From the NCBI GenBank assembly GCA_039942715.1, contig JBDVBY010000006.1:558001-622000 (forward strand): 64,000 bases of DNA, given 5' to 3'. This document shows, in pieces, positions 1-8,019 of the stretch (positions within the stretch are counted from its first letter, which is position 1; every line of letters starts with the position of its first letter). This stretch comes from JABDJX01 sp039942715. Lineage in GTDB: Bacteria > Pseudomonadota > Alphaproteobacteria > Rhodobacterales > Rhodobacteraceae. The translations under genes were made by a program, and so were the position numbers. The notes beneath the pieces are model-generated. The model was not told the origin of the DNA. It saw only the letters and a program-made list of their open reading frames with translations, and ran no database searches.

Positions 1-1
1 C

Positions 2-361
2 GAGGTGCCGCTTACGTGCGCACGGGCCGTGTTGCACAACAAGGCCGATATGGTCCCGATTGATCGCCCAACTGGCGACGTTTGTGCGGTTGCCAAAAAA
101 GACCTCGCCCCCGGCGAAGTGCTCGATCAGATTGGCGAATATTGCTATCGCGCATGGGCGATGGAAGCAGGAGAAGCCCGAGCGGCCAAAGCCATTCCTT
201 GCGGCTTGCTTACCGGCTGCATCGTAACCGCACCGATAAAAAAAGGCGCACTGATCACAACACAGAACACGCGCATTCCAAGCGATTCCAAGATTGCTGA
301 ACTGCGCGCACGACAAGACAAATTGCTGGGCTATCAAACGCTGGAGATGGCAGATGCCTGA
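2..361 (+). CDS. SAF-domain dehydrogenase-like protein, C-terminal fragment (cut by window start)
   Basis: The reading frame is open to the left edge, so only about the last 119 residues are present. They resemble the C-terminal SAF-type region of NAD(P)-dependent, homoserine-dehydrogenase-like proteins (COG4091 type), with segments such as VAKKDLAPGEVLD and GLLTGCIVTAPIKKGALIT that fit the SAF fold. The Rossmann part, which would carry the chemistry, lies outside the window. The stop overlaps the start of the E1 alpha gene, so it is probably the upstream member of that operon. The substrate is unknown; the neighbours suggest oxidation of a sugar-derived or polyol-derived intermediate. Confidence 0.7.
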   Translation, partial: EVPLTCARAVLHNKADMVPIDRPTGDVCAVAKKDLAPGEVLDQIGEYCYRAWAMEAGEARAAKAIPCGLLTGCIVTAPIKKGALITTQNTRIPSDSKIAELRARQDKLLGYQTLEMADA

Positions 362-1364
362 TGGCGCACAGGAAAATATACCCTTTGCAATCAGTCACTT
401 TGACGATGCGACGTTAAAAGGCGCGTTGAAGAAAATGTACCTGATCCGCAAGTTCGAAGAAGGTGCGGAAGACAGCTACATGCGCGGATTAATCCACGGC
501 ACGATGCATCTGTCTATTGGACAAGAGGCCAGCGCAGTCGGCACCTGCCTTGGTCTGACAGATGACGACAAAATCACCTCGACCCACCGCGGTCACGGGC
601 ATTGCATCGCCAAAGGCGCGGACGTTTCACGCATGTTTGCGGAGTTTTTTGGCAAAGAAAGCGGATACTGCAAAGGCCGCGGCGGCTCGATGCACATCGC
701 AGACGTCGCCAAGGGAAACCTTGGCGCGAATGGTATCGTCGGGGGCGGTTTGCCTATCGCCGTCGGCGCAGCGCTCAGTGCAAAGCGGCTCGGCAAAGAC
801 TATGTCACCGTCTGCTTTTTCGGTGACGGGGCCAACAATGAAGGTGCGTTTCACGAGGCACTCAACATCGCGGCTGTTTGGAAGCTTCCAGTGATCTTCG
901 TCTGCGAAAACAATAAATACGGCATGTCGGTTTCGACCGAACGCTCAACGGCGGTGAAATCCATTGCGGATCGCGCGTCGGCCTATGCGATGCCCGGACG
1001 CTCTGTTGATGGCAACGATATCTCGGATGTGGCCGAAGCAGTCCACGAAGCGACCCTGCATGCACGCGCAGGCAACGGCCCAAGTCTGATCGAAAACGTC
1101 ACATACCGCTGGCGTGGGCATTCCAAATCTGACCGCAACCGCTATCGCACCAAAGAAGAGATCAGCGACTGGGTCGAGCGCGACCCGATCCCGCGTTTTG
1201 CCAACCTGCTAACCAGCAGCGGCATCATGAGCGAGACAGACGTGCGCGCAATGGAAGCTGAAGCTGACGCCGAAATCGCCGCTGCCATCGAAAAAGCGAA
1301 ATCCGGGCAAGACCCGACTCCCGGCGATGTCACCCGCGATGTCTATACGGACACCGCCGCATGA
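354..1364 (+). CDS. Thiamine pyrophosphate-dependent dehydrogenase E1, alpha subunit (acetoin/pyruvate dehydrogenase type)
   Basis: E1 alpha subunit of a 2-oxoacid or acetoin dehydrogenase complex, 336 aa, the usual length. The TPP-binding signature is visible: GDG at residues 157-159 and the closing CENN at 184-187. RGHGHCIAKG and KGRGGSMH are also typical of the family. The ATG at 354 is preferred to an upstream TTG at 294 because GGAG lies just before it and the family N-terminus begins near here. The gene overlaps the upstream stop by 8 bp and the E1 beta start by 4 bp, so the genes are cotranscribed. With an AcoC-like E2 downstream, the complex is closer to acetoin dehydrogenase than to housekeeping pyruvate dehydrogenase, but the true substrate may be another alpha-hydroxyketone or keto sugar acid. 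Confidence 0.9.
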   Translation: MPDGAQENIPFAISHFDDATLKGALKKMYLIRKFEEGAEDSYMRGLIHGTMHLSIGQEASAVGTCLGLTDDDKITSTHRGHGHCIAKGADVSRMFAEFFGKESGYCKGRGGSMHIADVAKGNLGANGIVGGGLPIAVGAALSAKRLGKDYVTVCFFGDGANNEGAFHEALNIAAVWKLPVIFVCENNKYGMSVSTERSTAVKSIADRASAYAMPGRSVDGNDISDVAEAVHEATLHARAGNGPSLIENVTYRWRGHSKSDRNRYRTKEEISDWVERDPIPRFANLLTSSGIMSETDVRAMEAEADAEIAAAIEKAKSGQDPTPGDVTRDVYTDTAA

Positions 1365-2368
1365 ACGCCGAAACGCCTACACTACGCGAACTTTCTTATG
1401 CAGAAGCGATCCGCGAAGCGATGGACATCGCCCTTGGCTCTGACCCGTCTGTCGTCTTGATGGGCGAAGACATCGGCGTCTACGGCGGCGCATTTCAGGT
1501 CACGGGGGATCTGGTACACAAATACGGTGAAGACAGGGTGATGGACACGCCAATCTCTGAACTTGGTGGCGCAGGCGTCGCTGTTGGTGCCGCGATGACG
1601 GGTCTTAAACCGATCTTCGAATTCCAATTCTCTGACTTTGCTACTCTGGCGATGGAGCAAATCGTCAACCAAGCCGCCAAAGTGCGTTACATGCTTGGCG
1701 GCTCGGTTTCGGTTCCCGTCGTGATGCGCTTTCCGTCCGGTTCGGGCACAGGGGCTGCCGCCCAGCATAGCCAAAGCCTAGAGGCCTGGTTTGGCCATGT
1801 GCCAGGCCTAAAAGTCGTCCAGCCAAGCACACCGGAAGACGCAAAGGGGCTGCTTCTGGCCGCCCTTGACGACCCAGACCCGGTTCTGATTTTCGAGCAT
1901 AAGATCCTTTACAAAATGAAAGGCCCAGTGCCCGAAGGCCACTACAAAACACCGATCGGCAAGGCTGCCATCCGCCGCGATGGCAAAGATCTCACGATCG
2001 TCGCCACCGCAATTATGGTGCACAAGGCGATTGAGGCGGCCGACACGCTTCGCCGCGAGGGCATTGACGCCGAGGTCATAGACCTGCGCACTGTACGCCC
2101 GATGGACCGCGAAACCGTCCTAGCCAGCGTGCGCAAGACGGGCCACCTGCTTTGCGTTTACGAGGGTGTCAAAACCCTTGGCGTTGGTGCTGAGGTCAGC
2201 GCGATGGTGGCGGAAAGCGATGCTTTCGATTTCCTTGAAGCGCCGATCATCCGCCTCGGCGGCGCCGAAAGTCCGATCCCCTACAATCCCAATTTGGAAA
2301 AAGCCGCGGTGCCACAAGTGGGTGATATCCTAGATGCCGCACGCGCCTTGTCTAAAGGCACCGTTTGA
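1361..2368 (+). CDS. Thiamine pyrophosphate-dependent dehydrogenase E1, beta subunit
   Basis: Beta subunit of the heterotetrameric E1 enzyme, 335 aa. It has an N-terminal transketolase pyrimidine-binding domain (VVLMGEDIGVYGGAFQVTGD, then ISELGGAGVAVGAAMTGLKP) and a C-terminal transketolase domain (EVIDLRTVRPMDRETV) that packs against the lipoyl E2. It overlaps the alpha gene by 4 bp (ATGA) and is followed one base later by the E2 gene. No E3 dihydrolipoamide dehydrogenase gene follows, so the complex presumably borrows an Lpd encoded elsewhere. Confidence 0.9.
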   Translation: MNAETPTLRELSYAEAIREAMDIALGSDPSVVLMGEDIGVYGGAFQVTGDLVHKYGEDRVMDTPISELGGAGVAVGAAMTGLKPIFEFQFSDFATLAMEQIVNQAAKVRYMLGGSVSVPVVMRFPSGSGTGAAAQHSQSLEAWFGHVPGLKVVQPSTPEDAKGLLLAALDDPDPVLIFEHKILYKMKGPVPEGHYKTPIGKAAIRRDGKDLTIVATAIMVHKAIEAADTLRREGIDAEVIDLRTVRPMDRETVLASVRKTGHLLCVYEGVKTLGVGAEVSAMVAESDAFDFLEAPIIRLGGAESPIPYNPNLEKAAVPQVGDILDAARALSKGTV

Positions 2369-2369
2369 C

Positions 2370-3638
2370 ATGCCCATCGAAGTGATCCTGCCAAAGGTAG
2401 ACATGGACATGGAAAGCGGAACGATCAGTGCTTGGCACGTCGCCGAAGGGGACATTGTCACAAAAGGCGATCCGCTTTTTGACATCGAAACCGACAAAGC
2501 CGCCATGGAAATCGAAAGCCCGGCAAGCGGTGTGTTACACCACATCATCGCAACAGAAGGAAACACTGTGCCCATCGGGCAAACGGTTGCCTGGGTTTTT
2601 GACAAAGGCGAGGCAGTGCCGGACAAACCTCCCCAAAACGACAAAAGTGAAACCTCCGAAGCGCCACACGTCCCGTCGCTCATTTCAACGCCCGAGCACA
2701 CCACAGAAATCCCGACCACGACGCAAAAAACCCGCGCCACACCTGCCGCGCGAAAACTGGCGCAAGACGCAGGGCTCTCTGTGGCCGACATCCAAGGCAC
2801 AGGCCCGCGCGACCGTGTGCAAAGCGGCGATGTCAGGGCTAGTATACAAACGGTTTCGCCAAGTATTGCGCCGGCAGGCATCACTTGGGACACTGCCACC
2901 GCGCCGCTCAACATCGTCAGAACCGGTGCTGGCGATGCCACCCCTCAGCTGCTGATCCACGGGCTTGGCGCAGACGCGAATGCATGGGCGCAAATTGAAA
3001 AGAGCATCGCCGCCAAAGGCCCCGTCCTGCGGCTCGAGTTGCCTTGCCACGGAAAATCGCCGCGCCTGCAAGTCGAAAGTTTTGCACATCTGGTAACACA
3101 CATCCGAGCCGCGTTTGACGCCTTGAATATGAATACCGTTCGCCTCGTCGGTCACTCTCTGGGAGCTGCCCTTGCGCTGGCTTTGGCCGACACCCGCCCC
3201 CGCAACGTTGAACGTCTGACGCTGATTTCTCCCGCCGGGCTAGGGCCACAGATCAATGGTGACATCCTTTCAGGTATCGCGCGCGCGACAAACAAACAAA
3301 GCCTCGGCCCCTGGCTGCGTCAAATGGTTGGGGATCCAAGCCTCATCACCGACAACTATGTGCAAGCCGTAATGACCGCGCGTAAAGACCCGGATATGCG
3401 ATCCGCCCAAACTACGCTGCAAAACACGCTGTTTGCTGATCACACCCAAGGTTTTGATCTAACTGCGGCCTTGCATCGCCTCACATGCCCCACGCGGATC
3501 ATCTTTGGCAAGAAAGATCAGGTCATCCCATGGTCCCATGCTTTGCGTGCACCAGGCCACGTGAGCCTGAACCTGTTTGAGGATTTAGGACACATGCCTC
3601 AATTCGAAGCCCCGAACGCTGTCCAAGCGCACTTGTAA
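2370..3638 (+). CDS. AcoC-like E2: lipoyl domain fused to an alpha/beta hydrolase
   Basis: A 422-aa protein of unusual E2 architecture. Residues 1-75 are a biotinyl/lipoyl domain with the lipoylated lysine at K43 (ETDKAAMEIES). An acidic, proline-rich linker follows, then a short E3-binding motif near residues 120-160 (TPAARKLAQDAGLSVADIQG). From about residue 190 there is an alpha/beta hydrolase fold instead of the classical 2-oxoacid dehydrogenase acyltransferase domain: oxyanion HGLG, nucleophile elbow GHSLG with S263, and likely acid and base in FGKKDQVIPW and LGHMPQFE. This layout is known from AcoC of acetoin dehydrogenase systems. The ATG at 2370 directly follows the E1 beta stop; an earlier start at 2334 lies inside E1 beta and is rejected. 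Confidence 0.88.
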   Translation: MPIEVILPKVDMDMESGTISAWHVAEGDIVTKGDPLFDIETDKAAMEIESPASGVLHHIIATEGNTVPIGQTVAWVFDKGEAVPDKPPQNDKSETSEAPHVPSLISTPEHTTEIPTTTQKTRATPAARKLAQDAGLSVADIQGTGPRDRVQSGDVRASIQTVSPSIAPAGITWDTATAPLNIVRTGAGDATPQLLIHGLGADANAWAQIEKSIAAKGPVLRLELPCHGKSPRLQVESFAHLVTHIRAAFDALNMNTVRLVGHSLGAALALALADTRPRNVERLTLISPAGLGPQINGDILSGIARATNKQSLGPWLRQMVGDPSLITDNYVQAVMTARKDPDMRSAQTTLQNTLFADHTQGFDLTAALHRLTCPTRIIFGKKDQVIPWSHALRAPGHVSLNLFEDLGHMPQFEAPNAVQAHL

Positions 3639-3693
3639 CTGCCCCCCTGTCATTGTTAGGCCCCAAGGAACCGTTTCAACCGGAGACGTACGA

Positions 3694-4647
3694 ATGGCCG
3701 ATGAAAGCTCAGACAAGCTGGACGCGCAGAAAGAACTGCGTATCAGAGCGGCGTGGATTTATCACGTAGAAGGGCGCACCCAAAGCGAAGTTGCCGATAT
3801 CCTCGGGATAAACCGCGTCGCTGTCACACGGCTTTTGGCGGATGCAAAGAAAAAGTCCGAAGTCATCGTCACTGTATCATCCGATCTGGCCCCTTTGGCC
3901 AAACTAGAGCGCGACCTAGAAGCCCGCTTTCAACTAAACCGCTGCATCGTCGTCCCCCACACCCAAATGGATCACGAGCCAGTGCAACCCATCGCCCACG
4001 CAGCCGCAGGCTTTGTGAGCGATCTGCTAGAGCCAGGCATGACCGTTGGCGTTGGGTGGGGACGCACTTTGCACGCCATGCTGCGCTTTATCGAAGCCCG
4101 CCCGATTGCTGATCTGCGCATTGTTTCGCTGCTTGGCGGCCTCTCAGAGGCACGCCGCTTTAACCCGGCTGAATTTGCCTGGCAGTTTGCCGAGAAGTTT
4201 AGCGCCGACGGCTTCCTTTTGCCCGCCCCCGCAGTTGTTGACAGTATTGAAACCCGCGACGCGTTAATCGAGCGGTGTGGCATCCATCAGGTGTTTGACA
4301 TGGCTGATGAAAGTGATGTCGTTCTGCTAAGCTGCGGAGCGCTCAGCCAGCTCAACACGTCTTACCGCGTCGGCATCATCGACGATCAGCAACGCGCAGA
4401 TCTGGCCAACCTGAACGCAGCAGGCGACATGCTGTTCACATTTCTAGGCGAAAACGGTCAGCCGGTTGATCACAATCTCAATCAGCGCTGCATTTCTTTC
4501 GACCTCGAGCGCATCCGCAAAATCAAAGAGCGCATCCTAATCTCGGGCGGCCCCTCAAAACTACCAATCCTACGCGCAAGCCTCCAGGCGGTAAAACCTA
4601 CCACTTTAATCACAGACGAACATACAGCACGTGGCCTGAACGCATGA
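3694..4647 (+). CDS. SorC/DeoR-type sugar-binding transcriptional regulator
   Basis: A 317-aa regulator. Residues about 10-60 form a helix-turn-helix (GRTQSEVADILGINRVAVTR), and the rest is a SorC-type effector-binding domain related to sugar-phosphate isomerases (GVGWGRTLHAML, IVSLLGG, FTFLGENGQPVDHN). SorC proteins sense phosphorylated sugars and control adjacent catabolic operons. The gene lies 55 bp behind the E2 gene on the same strand and ends convergently against the sugar ABC transporter, so both are plausible targets. The effector is unknown. A GGAGA lies about 10 bp before the ATG. Confidence 0.88.
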   Translation: MADESSDKLDAQKELRIRAAWIYHVEGRTQSEVADILGINRVAVTRLLADAKKKSEVIVTVSSDLAPLAKLERDLEARFQLNRCIVVPHTQMDHEPVQPIAHAAAGFVSDLLEPGMTVGVGWGRTLHAMLRFIEARPIADLRIVSLLGGLSEARRFNPAEFAWQFAEKFSADGFLLPAPAVVDSIETRDALIERCGIHQVFDMADESDVVLLSCGALSQLNTSYRVGIIDDQQRADLANLNAAGDMLFTFLGENGQPVDHNLNQRCISFDLERIRKIKERILISGGPSKLPILRASLQAVKPTTLITDEHTARGLNA

Positions 4648-4653
4648 TCCATT

Positions 4654-4739
4654 CCACTTCATCTATTGAGAAATACTCTGGGGAGGTCTGGAGGGGTGAA
4701 ACCCCTCCAGTTTAGCGGCGCGGCCATGCCGCGGCGCAA
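4654..4739. repeat. Bipartite palindromic intergenic repeat, copy 1 (reverse orientation)
   Basis: The element sits between two convergent genes. Read on the minus strand, it has a GC-rich hairpin (4715-4739), a second hairpin made of CTGGAGGGG and its complement around a TGAA loop (about 4689-4711), a CCCCAGAGTATTT block, and a tail AATAGATGAAGTGG. The tail and AGTATTT block recur almost unchanged in copy 2 at 8810-8895. Either stem could also end transcription from both sides. Confidence 0.75.
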
Positions 4740-5510
4740 TCAAATATTCGCCAGTTCCTGCTCAAGATCAGCCATCTCAGCACCACCCGCCATCAACTTG
4801 CGAATATCCTGACTTTCGATCTCAACCTTAGGTCCCGCCCCGATCACCTGCCCCAAAGCAAGAAACGTATACCGATCCGCCACCAGCTTTGAGTGGATCT
4901 CGTTGTGGGTGATAAAGATGATCCCGATGTCGCCACGCGCGCGCACCCGCTTCACCGTCTTAAGAACTTCCATCTGCTGCTTTTGACCAAGCGCAGATGT
5001 CGGCTCGTCCAAAATCAGAACTTTCGCCCCGAAATAGATCGCGCGTGCAATCGCCAGTGTCTGACGCTGACCGCCCGACATGGTGCCAACGGCCTGCGTC
5101 GGATCAGAAAAATCAATCCCGATCTTCAGCATCTCATCATGGGCGATCTTGTCCATCTCGTCCATTTTCATCGCACCAAAGGCACCCTTCATCTCGCGCC
5201 CCATAAAGAAATTGCGCGTGACGGACATCAGCTGATTAACGGCCAGGTCCTGATACACCGTGCCAATCCCGGCCGCTGACGCATCGCGCGGCGAGCGAAA
5301 ACTCACCGGATTGCCTTCGATGTAAATCTGCCCTGACGTGGGTTCGTGCACACCGGCCAGAACTTTGATCAGTGTCGATTTACCCGCGCCGTTGTCGCCT
5401 AAAAGAGCGTGCACCTCACCGGGGTACACCTCAAGATCGACGCCATTAAGGGCTGTAAAAGGTCCGAATTTCTTCACCACCTTTTCAACGCGCATATACG
5501 GTTCAGCCAT
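4740..5510 (-). CDS. Sugar ABC transporter, ATP-binding protein (FrcA-like)
   Basis: A single-domain ABC ATPase of 256 aa from the carbohydrate uptake (CUT2) class. It shows Walker A GDNGAGKST near residue 40, signature MSGGQRQ, Walker B VLILDEP and a switch histidine in FITHNE. RbsA-type proteins carry two such domains, while this one-domain form resembles fructose/polyol systems of the FrcA kind. The start at 5510 has a strong GGGAGGGA site; an upstream extension to 5600 overlaps the permease and is rejected. It is the last gene of a permease and binding-protein operon, 2 bp behind the permease stop. Confidence 0.9.
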   Translation of the reverse strand: MAEPYMRVEKVVKKFGPFTALNGVDLEVYPGEVHALLGDNGAGKSTLIKVLAGVHEPTSGQIYIEGNPVSFRSPRDASAAGIGTVYQDLAVNQLMSVTRNFFMGREMKGAFGAMKMDEMDKIAHDEMLKIGIDFSDPTQAVGTMSGGQRQTLAIARAIYFGAKVLILDEPTSALGQKQQMEVLKTVKRVRARGDIGIIFITHNEIHSKLVADRYTFLALGQVIGAGPKVEIESQDIRKLMAGGAEMADLEQELANI

Positions 5511-5512
5511 AG

Positions 5513-6625
5513 TCAAATCCCTCCCGTAATACGTTTGCGAATGCGCTCGTTGGCAAAAACAGCGGCCAACAAAATGGTGCCCACAAAGACGCGGAACCAT
5601 GAGCCATCAAGCCACGGAATGAAGAACACCGCATTCGACACAAGGCCAACCGTGACCGCACCAAACACAACGCCGATGATCGAGCCAAAACCACCCGTCA
5701 TCAGAGTGCCGCCCACAACAGCGATGGCAATTGCGAACAGCTCCATCAAGTTACCTTTGGCCGCATCAGACGTGTTGGTGTCAAACACCTGACAGGCCGC
5801 AAAGATCGTCGCGCAAAAAGCGGTGAACATGAACAGGCCAATTTTCACCTTGTTCACCGGCACACCATTGGCGCGCGCGCTGTCTTTGTTGTCGCCAGTG
5901 GCGTAAATCCAGTTGCCCAACTGTGTGCGGCTCAAAACGAATAAGGCCAAAGCCGAGATGATGATCCACCACATGAAACGTGCATCAAATCCCTCGACCC
6001 ATTGCACGCCACGTCGGTTGATATTCCCACCAAGCATGAACCAGACATCATAGAACCACCCAAAAGTCTCACCGCCCATAAGATCAGCAAACCAACTGGT
6101 TTGCTTGAAATCGGGCAGGCCAGAAATCTGTGTCGACTGGTTGATCAAACGATAAGCCACCTCGGTGGCGCCGCGCAAAAAGAAGAGGAAGGCAAGTGTC
6201 ACAATAAAGCTGGAGAGCCCGGATCGCACAACAACGGTGCCAATGAACCAGCCAATGCCAAGGGTCATGACCATTGTAACGCAAAAGGCCGCAAACGGGG
6301 TCGCCTCGCCCAATCCAAAGGGCAGTCCCCATTTCAGCATCATCGCCATCGACATGCCTGCAAAACCGATCATCGAGCCGATCGAAAGATCAAACTCGCC
6401 CGCGATCATCAACATCGCAGCCCCCGTGGCGATGATCCCGAATTGCGAGACAATCGCGACGTTGTTTTTCAAACCCAATGCGTTGAACGCCTTGAAATCA
6501 GAGGCAATAGCCAAACCAACGATAATGATGATCATAACGACGAATGCGCCGATTTCTGGGCGGCGAGTCAGACGTTGGAACGTCGTTTCCTCAAGCATCC
6601 TGTCGGATTCATTGCGGTCTGTCAT
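5513..6625 (-). CDS. Sugar ABC transporter, permease (RbsC/FrcC family)
   Basis: A 370-aa integral membrane protein with about eight to ten hydrophobic segments, beginning near residue 28 (FVVMIIIIVGLAIASDF). The family motif region GEFDLSIGSMIGFAG and the loop TGDNKDSARANGVPVNKVKI, where the ATPase contacts BPD_transp_2 permeases, are present. The GGGGAGGGG ribosome-binding site supports the start. It forms the membrane pore for the binding protein encoded upstream and the ATPase downstream. Confidence 0.92.
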   Translation of the reverse strand: MTDRNESDRMLEETTFQRLTRRPEIGAFVVMIIIIVGLAIASDFKAFNALGLKNNVAIVSQFGIIATGAAMLMIAGEFDLSIGSMIGFAGMSMAMMLKWGLPFGLGEATPFAAFCVTMVMTLGIGWFIGTVVVRSGLSSFIVTLAFLFFLRGATEVAYRLINQSTQISGLPDFKQTSWFADLMGGETFGWFYDVWFMLGGNINRRGVQWVEGFDARFMWWIIISALALFVLSRTQLGNWIYATGDNKDSARANGVPVNKVKIGLFMFTAFCATIFAACQVFDTNTSDAAKGNLMELFAIAIAVVGGTLMTGGFGSIIGVVFGAVTVGLVSNAVFFIPWLDGSWFRVFVGTILLAAVFANERIRKRITGGI

Positions 6626-6719
6626 AGGCCCCTCCCCGAGCGTTTAGACATGTAGAAGTCGTGAAGATAGAAAAAGGGTGCGGCCAAATGCTTAGCCGCA
6701 CCCCAAAGTCAGTACCGGT

Positions 6720-7643
6720 TTAGCGGTCTACGCCAGCCAGCTCTTTAACAGCTGCCGCGTTTGACGCGTCAACAAAACCTGGGCCCGATGGGATGTTTGC
6801 GCCCGGCAACAGACCAGCGTGGTTGTTGTATAGGTGCAGAACGATGATCGGCATGTACCCCTGCAGACGCTGCTGCTGGTCGATTGTGAAGGCAACTTCG
6901 CCCGCATCGATCAGATCCATCACACCAGGTGACAGGTCAAAACATGCAAGGTGAACGTCAGCACCTACGTCTGTGATCGCTTTGTGAGCGGCTTCACATA
7001 CGTGAGGACCAACAGCCAGAACGCCGTCGATTGTTTCGTCAGCCTGCAGTGCAGCAGCGGTACGTGTTTCAATCTGTGTAACGTCGTTTGAAACGTCGAT
7101 CTGGTTCAGATCAGCGCCCATGGCGTCAAAGTAGCCTGTGCAACGATCAACAAGCGCTGTGTTGAACGCTTCTTGGTTCAAGCAAAGACCTTTGGTAACG
7201 CCTTCAGCCTTGGCACGTGTACCAGCAGCAAAGCCAGCGTCGCGCTCAGGCTGACCAACGTGCATAAGCGCGCCAACTTCAGCGGATGATTCAAGACCAG
7301 AGTTCATAGTGATCACAGGGATTCCTGAGTCAGATGCAGCCTTGATCGCAGGCCCAAGAGCCGCCGCGTCTGGCAAAGACACAACGATGCCGCTTGGATC
7401 AGAGGCCGCAGCCGCTTCAATCAACTTGGCCATGCCAGCCATATCGCCGGATGCGTCAAAGTTGTATTCGATTGTTGCGCCAACGGCAGCAGCCGCGTCA
7501 CGCGCGCCTTTTTCAACAACAGGCCAGAACGGGTCTGTGCCTTGGGTGTGCGTGATAACGACATAACGCTCACCATGGCCATCAGCGTAAACGCCTGTTG
7601 CCATTGTTGCGATGGCCGCAGTGGCCAAAAGTAGCTTCTTCAT
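6720..7643 (-). CDS. Sugar ABC transporter, periplasmic substrate-binding protein
   Basis: A 307-aa periplasmic binding protein of the ribose/galactose-binding (Peripla_BP_4) fold. It has a Sec signal peptide of about 20 residues (MKKLLLATAAIATMATGVYA). The first lobe starts YVVITHTQGTDPFWPVVEKG, and the hinge region IDQQQRLQGYMPIIVLHLY is typical of sugar binders. A GGGAGGAAAC site precedes the ATG. It is the first gene of the transporter operon, and a LacI-type operator lies about 80 bp upstream. The ligand cannot be named from sequence; fructose, inositol or a branched sugar are all possible. Confidence 0.9.
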   Translation of the reverse strand: MKKLLLATAAIATMATGVYADGHGERYVVITHTQGTDPFWPVVEKGARDAAAAVGATIEYNFDASGDMAGMAKLIEAAAASDPSGIVVSLPDAAALGPAIKAASDSGIPVITMNSGLESSAEVGALMHVGQPERDAGFAAGTRAKAEGVTKGLCLNQEAFNTALVDRCTGYFDAMGADLNQIDVSNDVTQIETRTAAALQADETIDGVLAVGPHVCEAAHKAITDVGADVHLACFDLSPGVMDLIDAGEVAFTIDQQQRLQGYMPIIVLHLYNNHAGLLPGANIPSGPGFVDASNAAAVKELAGVDR

Positions 7644-8019
7644 AGTTTCCTCCCAGAAACGGTGTCCGGCCCACCTTGATTTTACTTACCGGACCCACAG
7701 ACATAGGCCTGTGAGGATAGCAATTTGTTACCGCTAACAAATATCTGGGTCAACGGATAACATGAAGGGTATCAAGCTTGTTTTTCTCTCACGGGTCAAG
7801 TGATTGTGCGCGGAAATCGCAGAATATACAAAAGTTAAGGCAGCCAATGCTATAACGATTTAGGACGTATATCTAAATGACACAAAATGAGACGAAGCGT
7901 TCCCTAGTTCAGGTACAATTGCTGCGCATTTGCATCTGATTTAGGCGCCCCTCTTGTGGTCTTTCCTTCCCCGCCGATCTAAGGAAACAGAGCGAAACTC
8001 ATATGCCCAAGGATGCAAC
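7644..8019. other. Divergent intergenic region between sugar transporter and aldolase
   Basis: A 376-bp control region with no credible gene of its own. It holds the palindromic operator at 7723-7742 and AT-rich stretches on both sides. On the minus strand TTGTTA and TATCCT stand 15 bp apart and overlap the operator; they are a possible but weak promoter for the transporter. I see no convincing promoter for the aldolase. Confidence 0.5.
7723..7742. promoter_or_regulatory. LacI-family-type operator
   Basis: A 20-bp palindrome, ATTTGTTACCGCTAACAAAT, with eight perfectly paired bases on each side and a central CG, the form bound by LacI/GalR-family repressors. It lies 80 bp before the binding-protein gene and about 280 bp before the divergent aldolase gene. 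No LacI-family gene is in this window. The SorC regulator at 3694-4647 is an alternative ligand but normally uses other sites. Confidence 0.65.

Noticed and set aside
294..353. Upstream TTG start for the E1 alpha gene
   Set aside because: The extra 20 residues do not resemble any E1 alpha N-terminus and overlap the upstream SAF gene; ATG 354 has a GGAG site.
1382..1774. 130-codon minus-strand frame inside E1 beta
   Set aside because: It is the reverse-strand shadow of a conserved gene, and its translation has no domain-like pattern.
2428..2955. 175-codon plus-strand frame inside the E2 gene
   Set aside because: Overlaps the lipoyl and linker coding sequence in another frame; composition is low-complexity Lys/Pro/Arg.
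6002..6655. 217-codon plus-strand frame opposite the sugar permease
   Set aside because: His/Lys-rich antisense shadow of a clear permease gene; no start signal.
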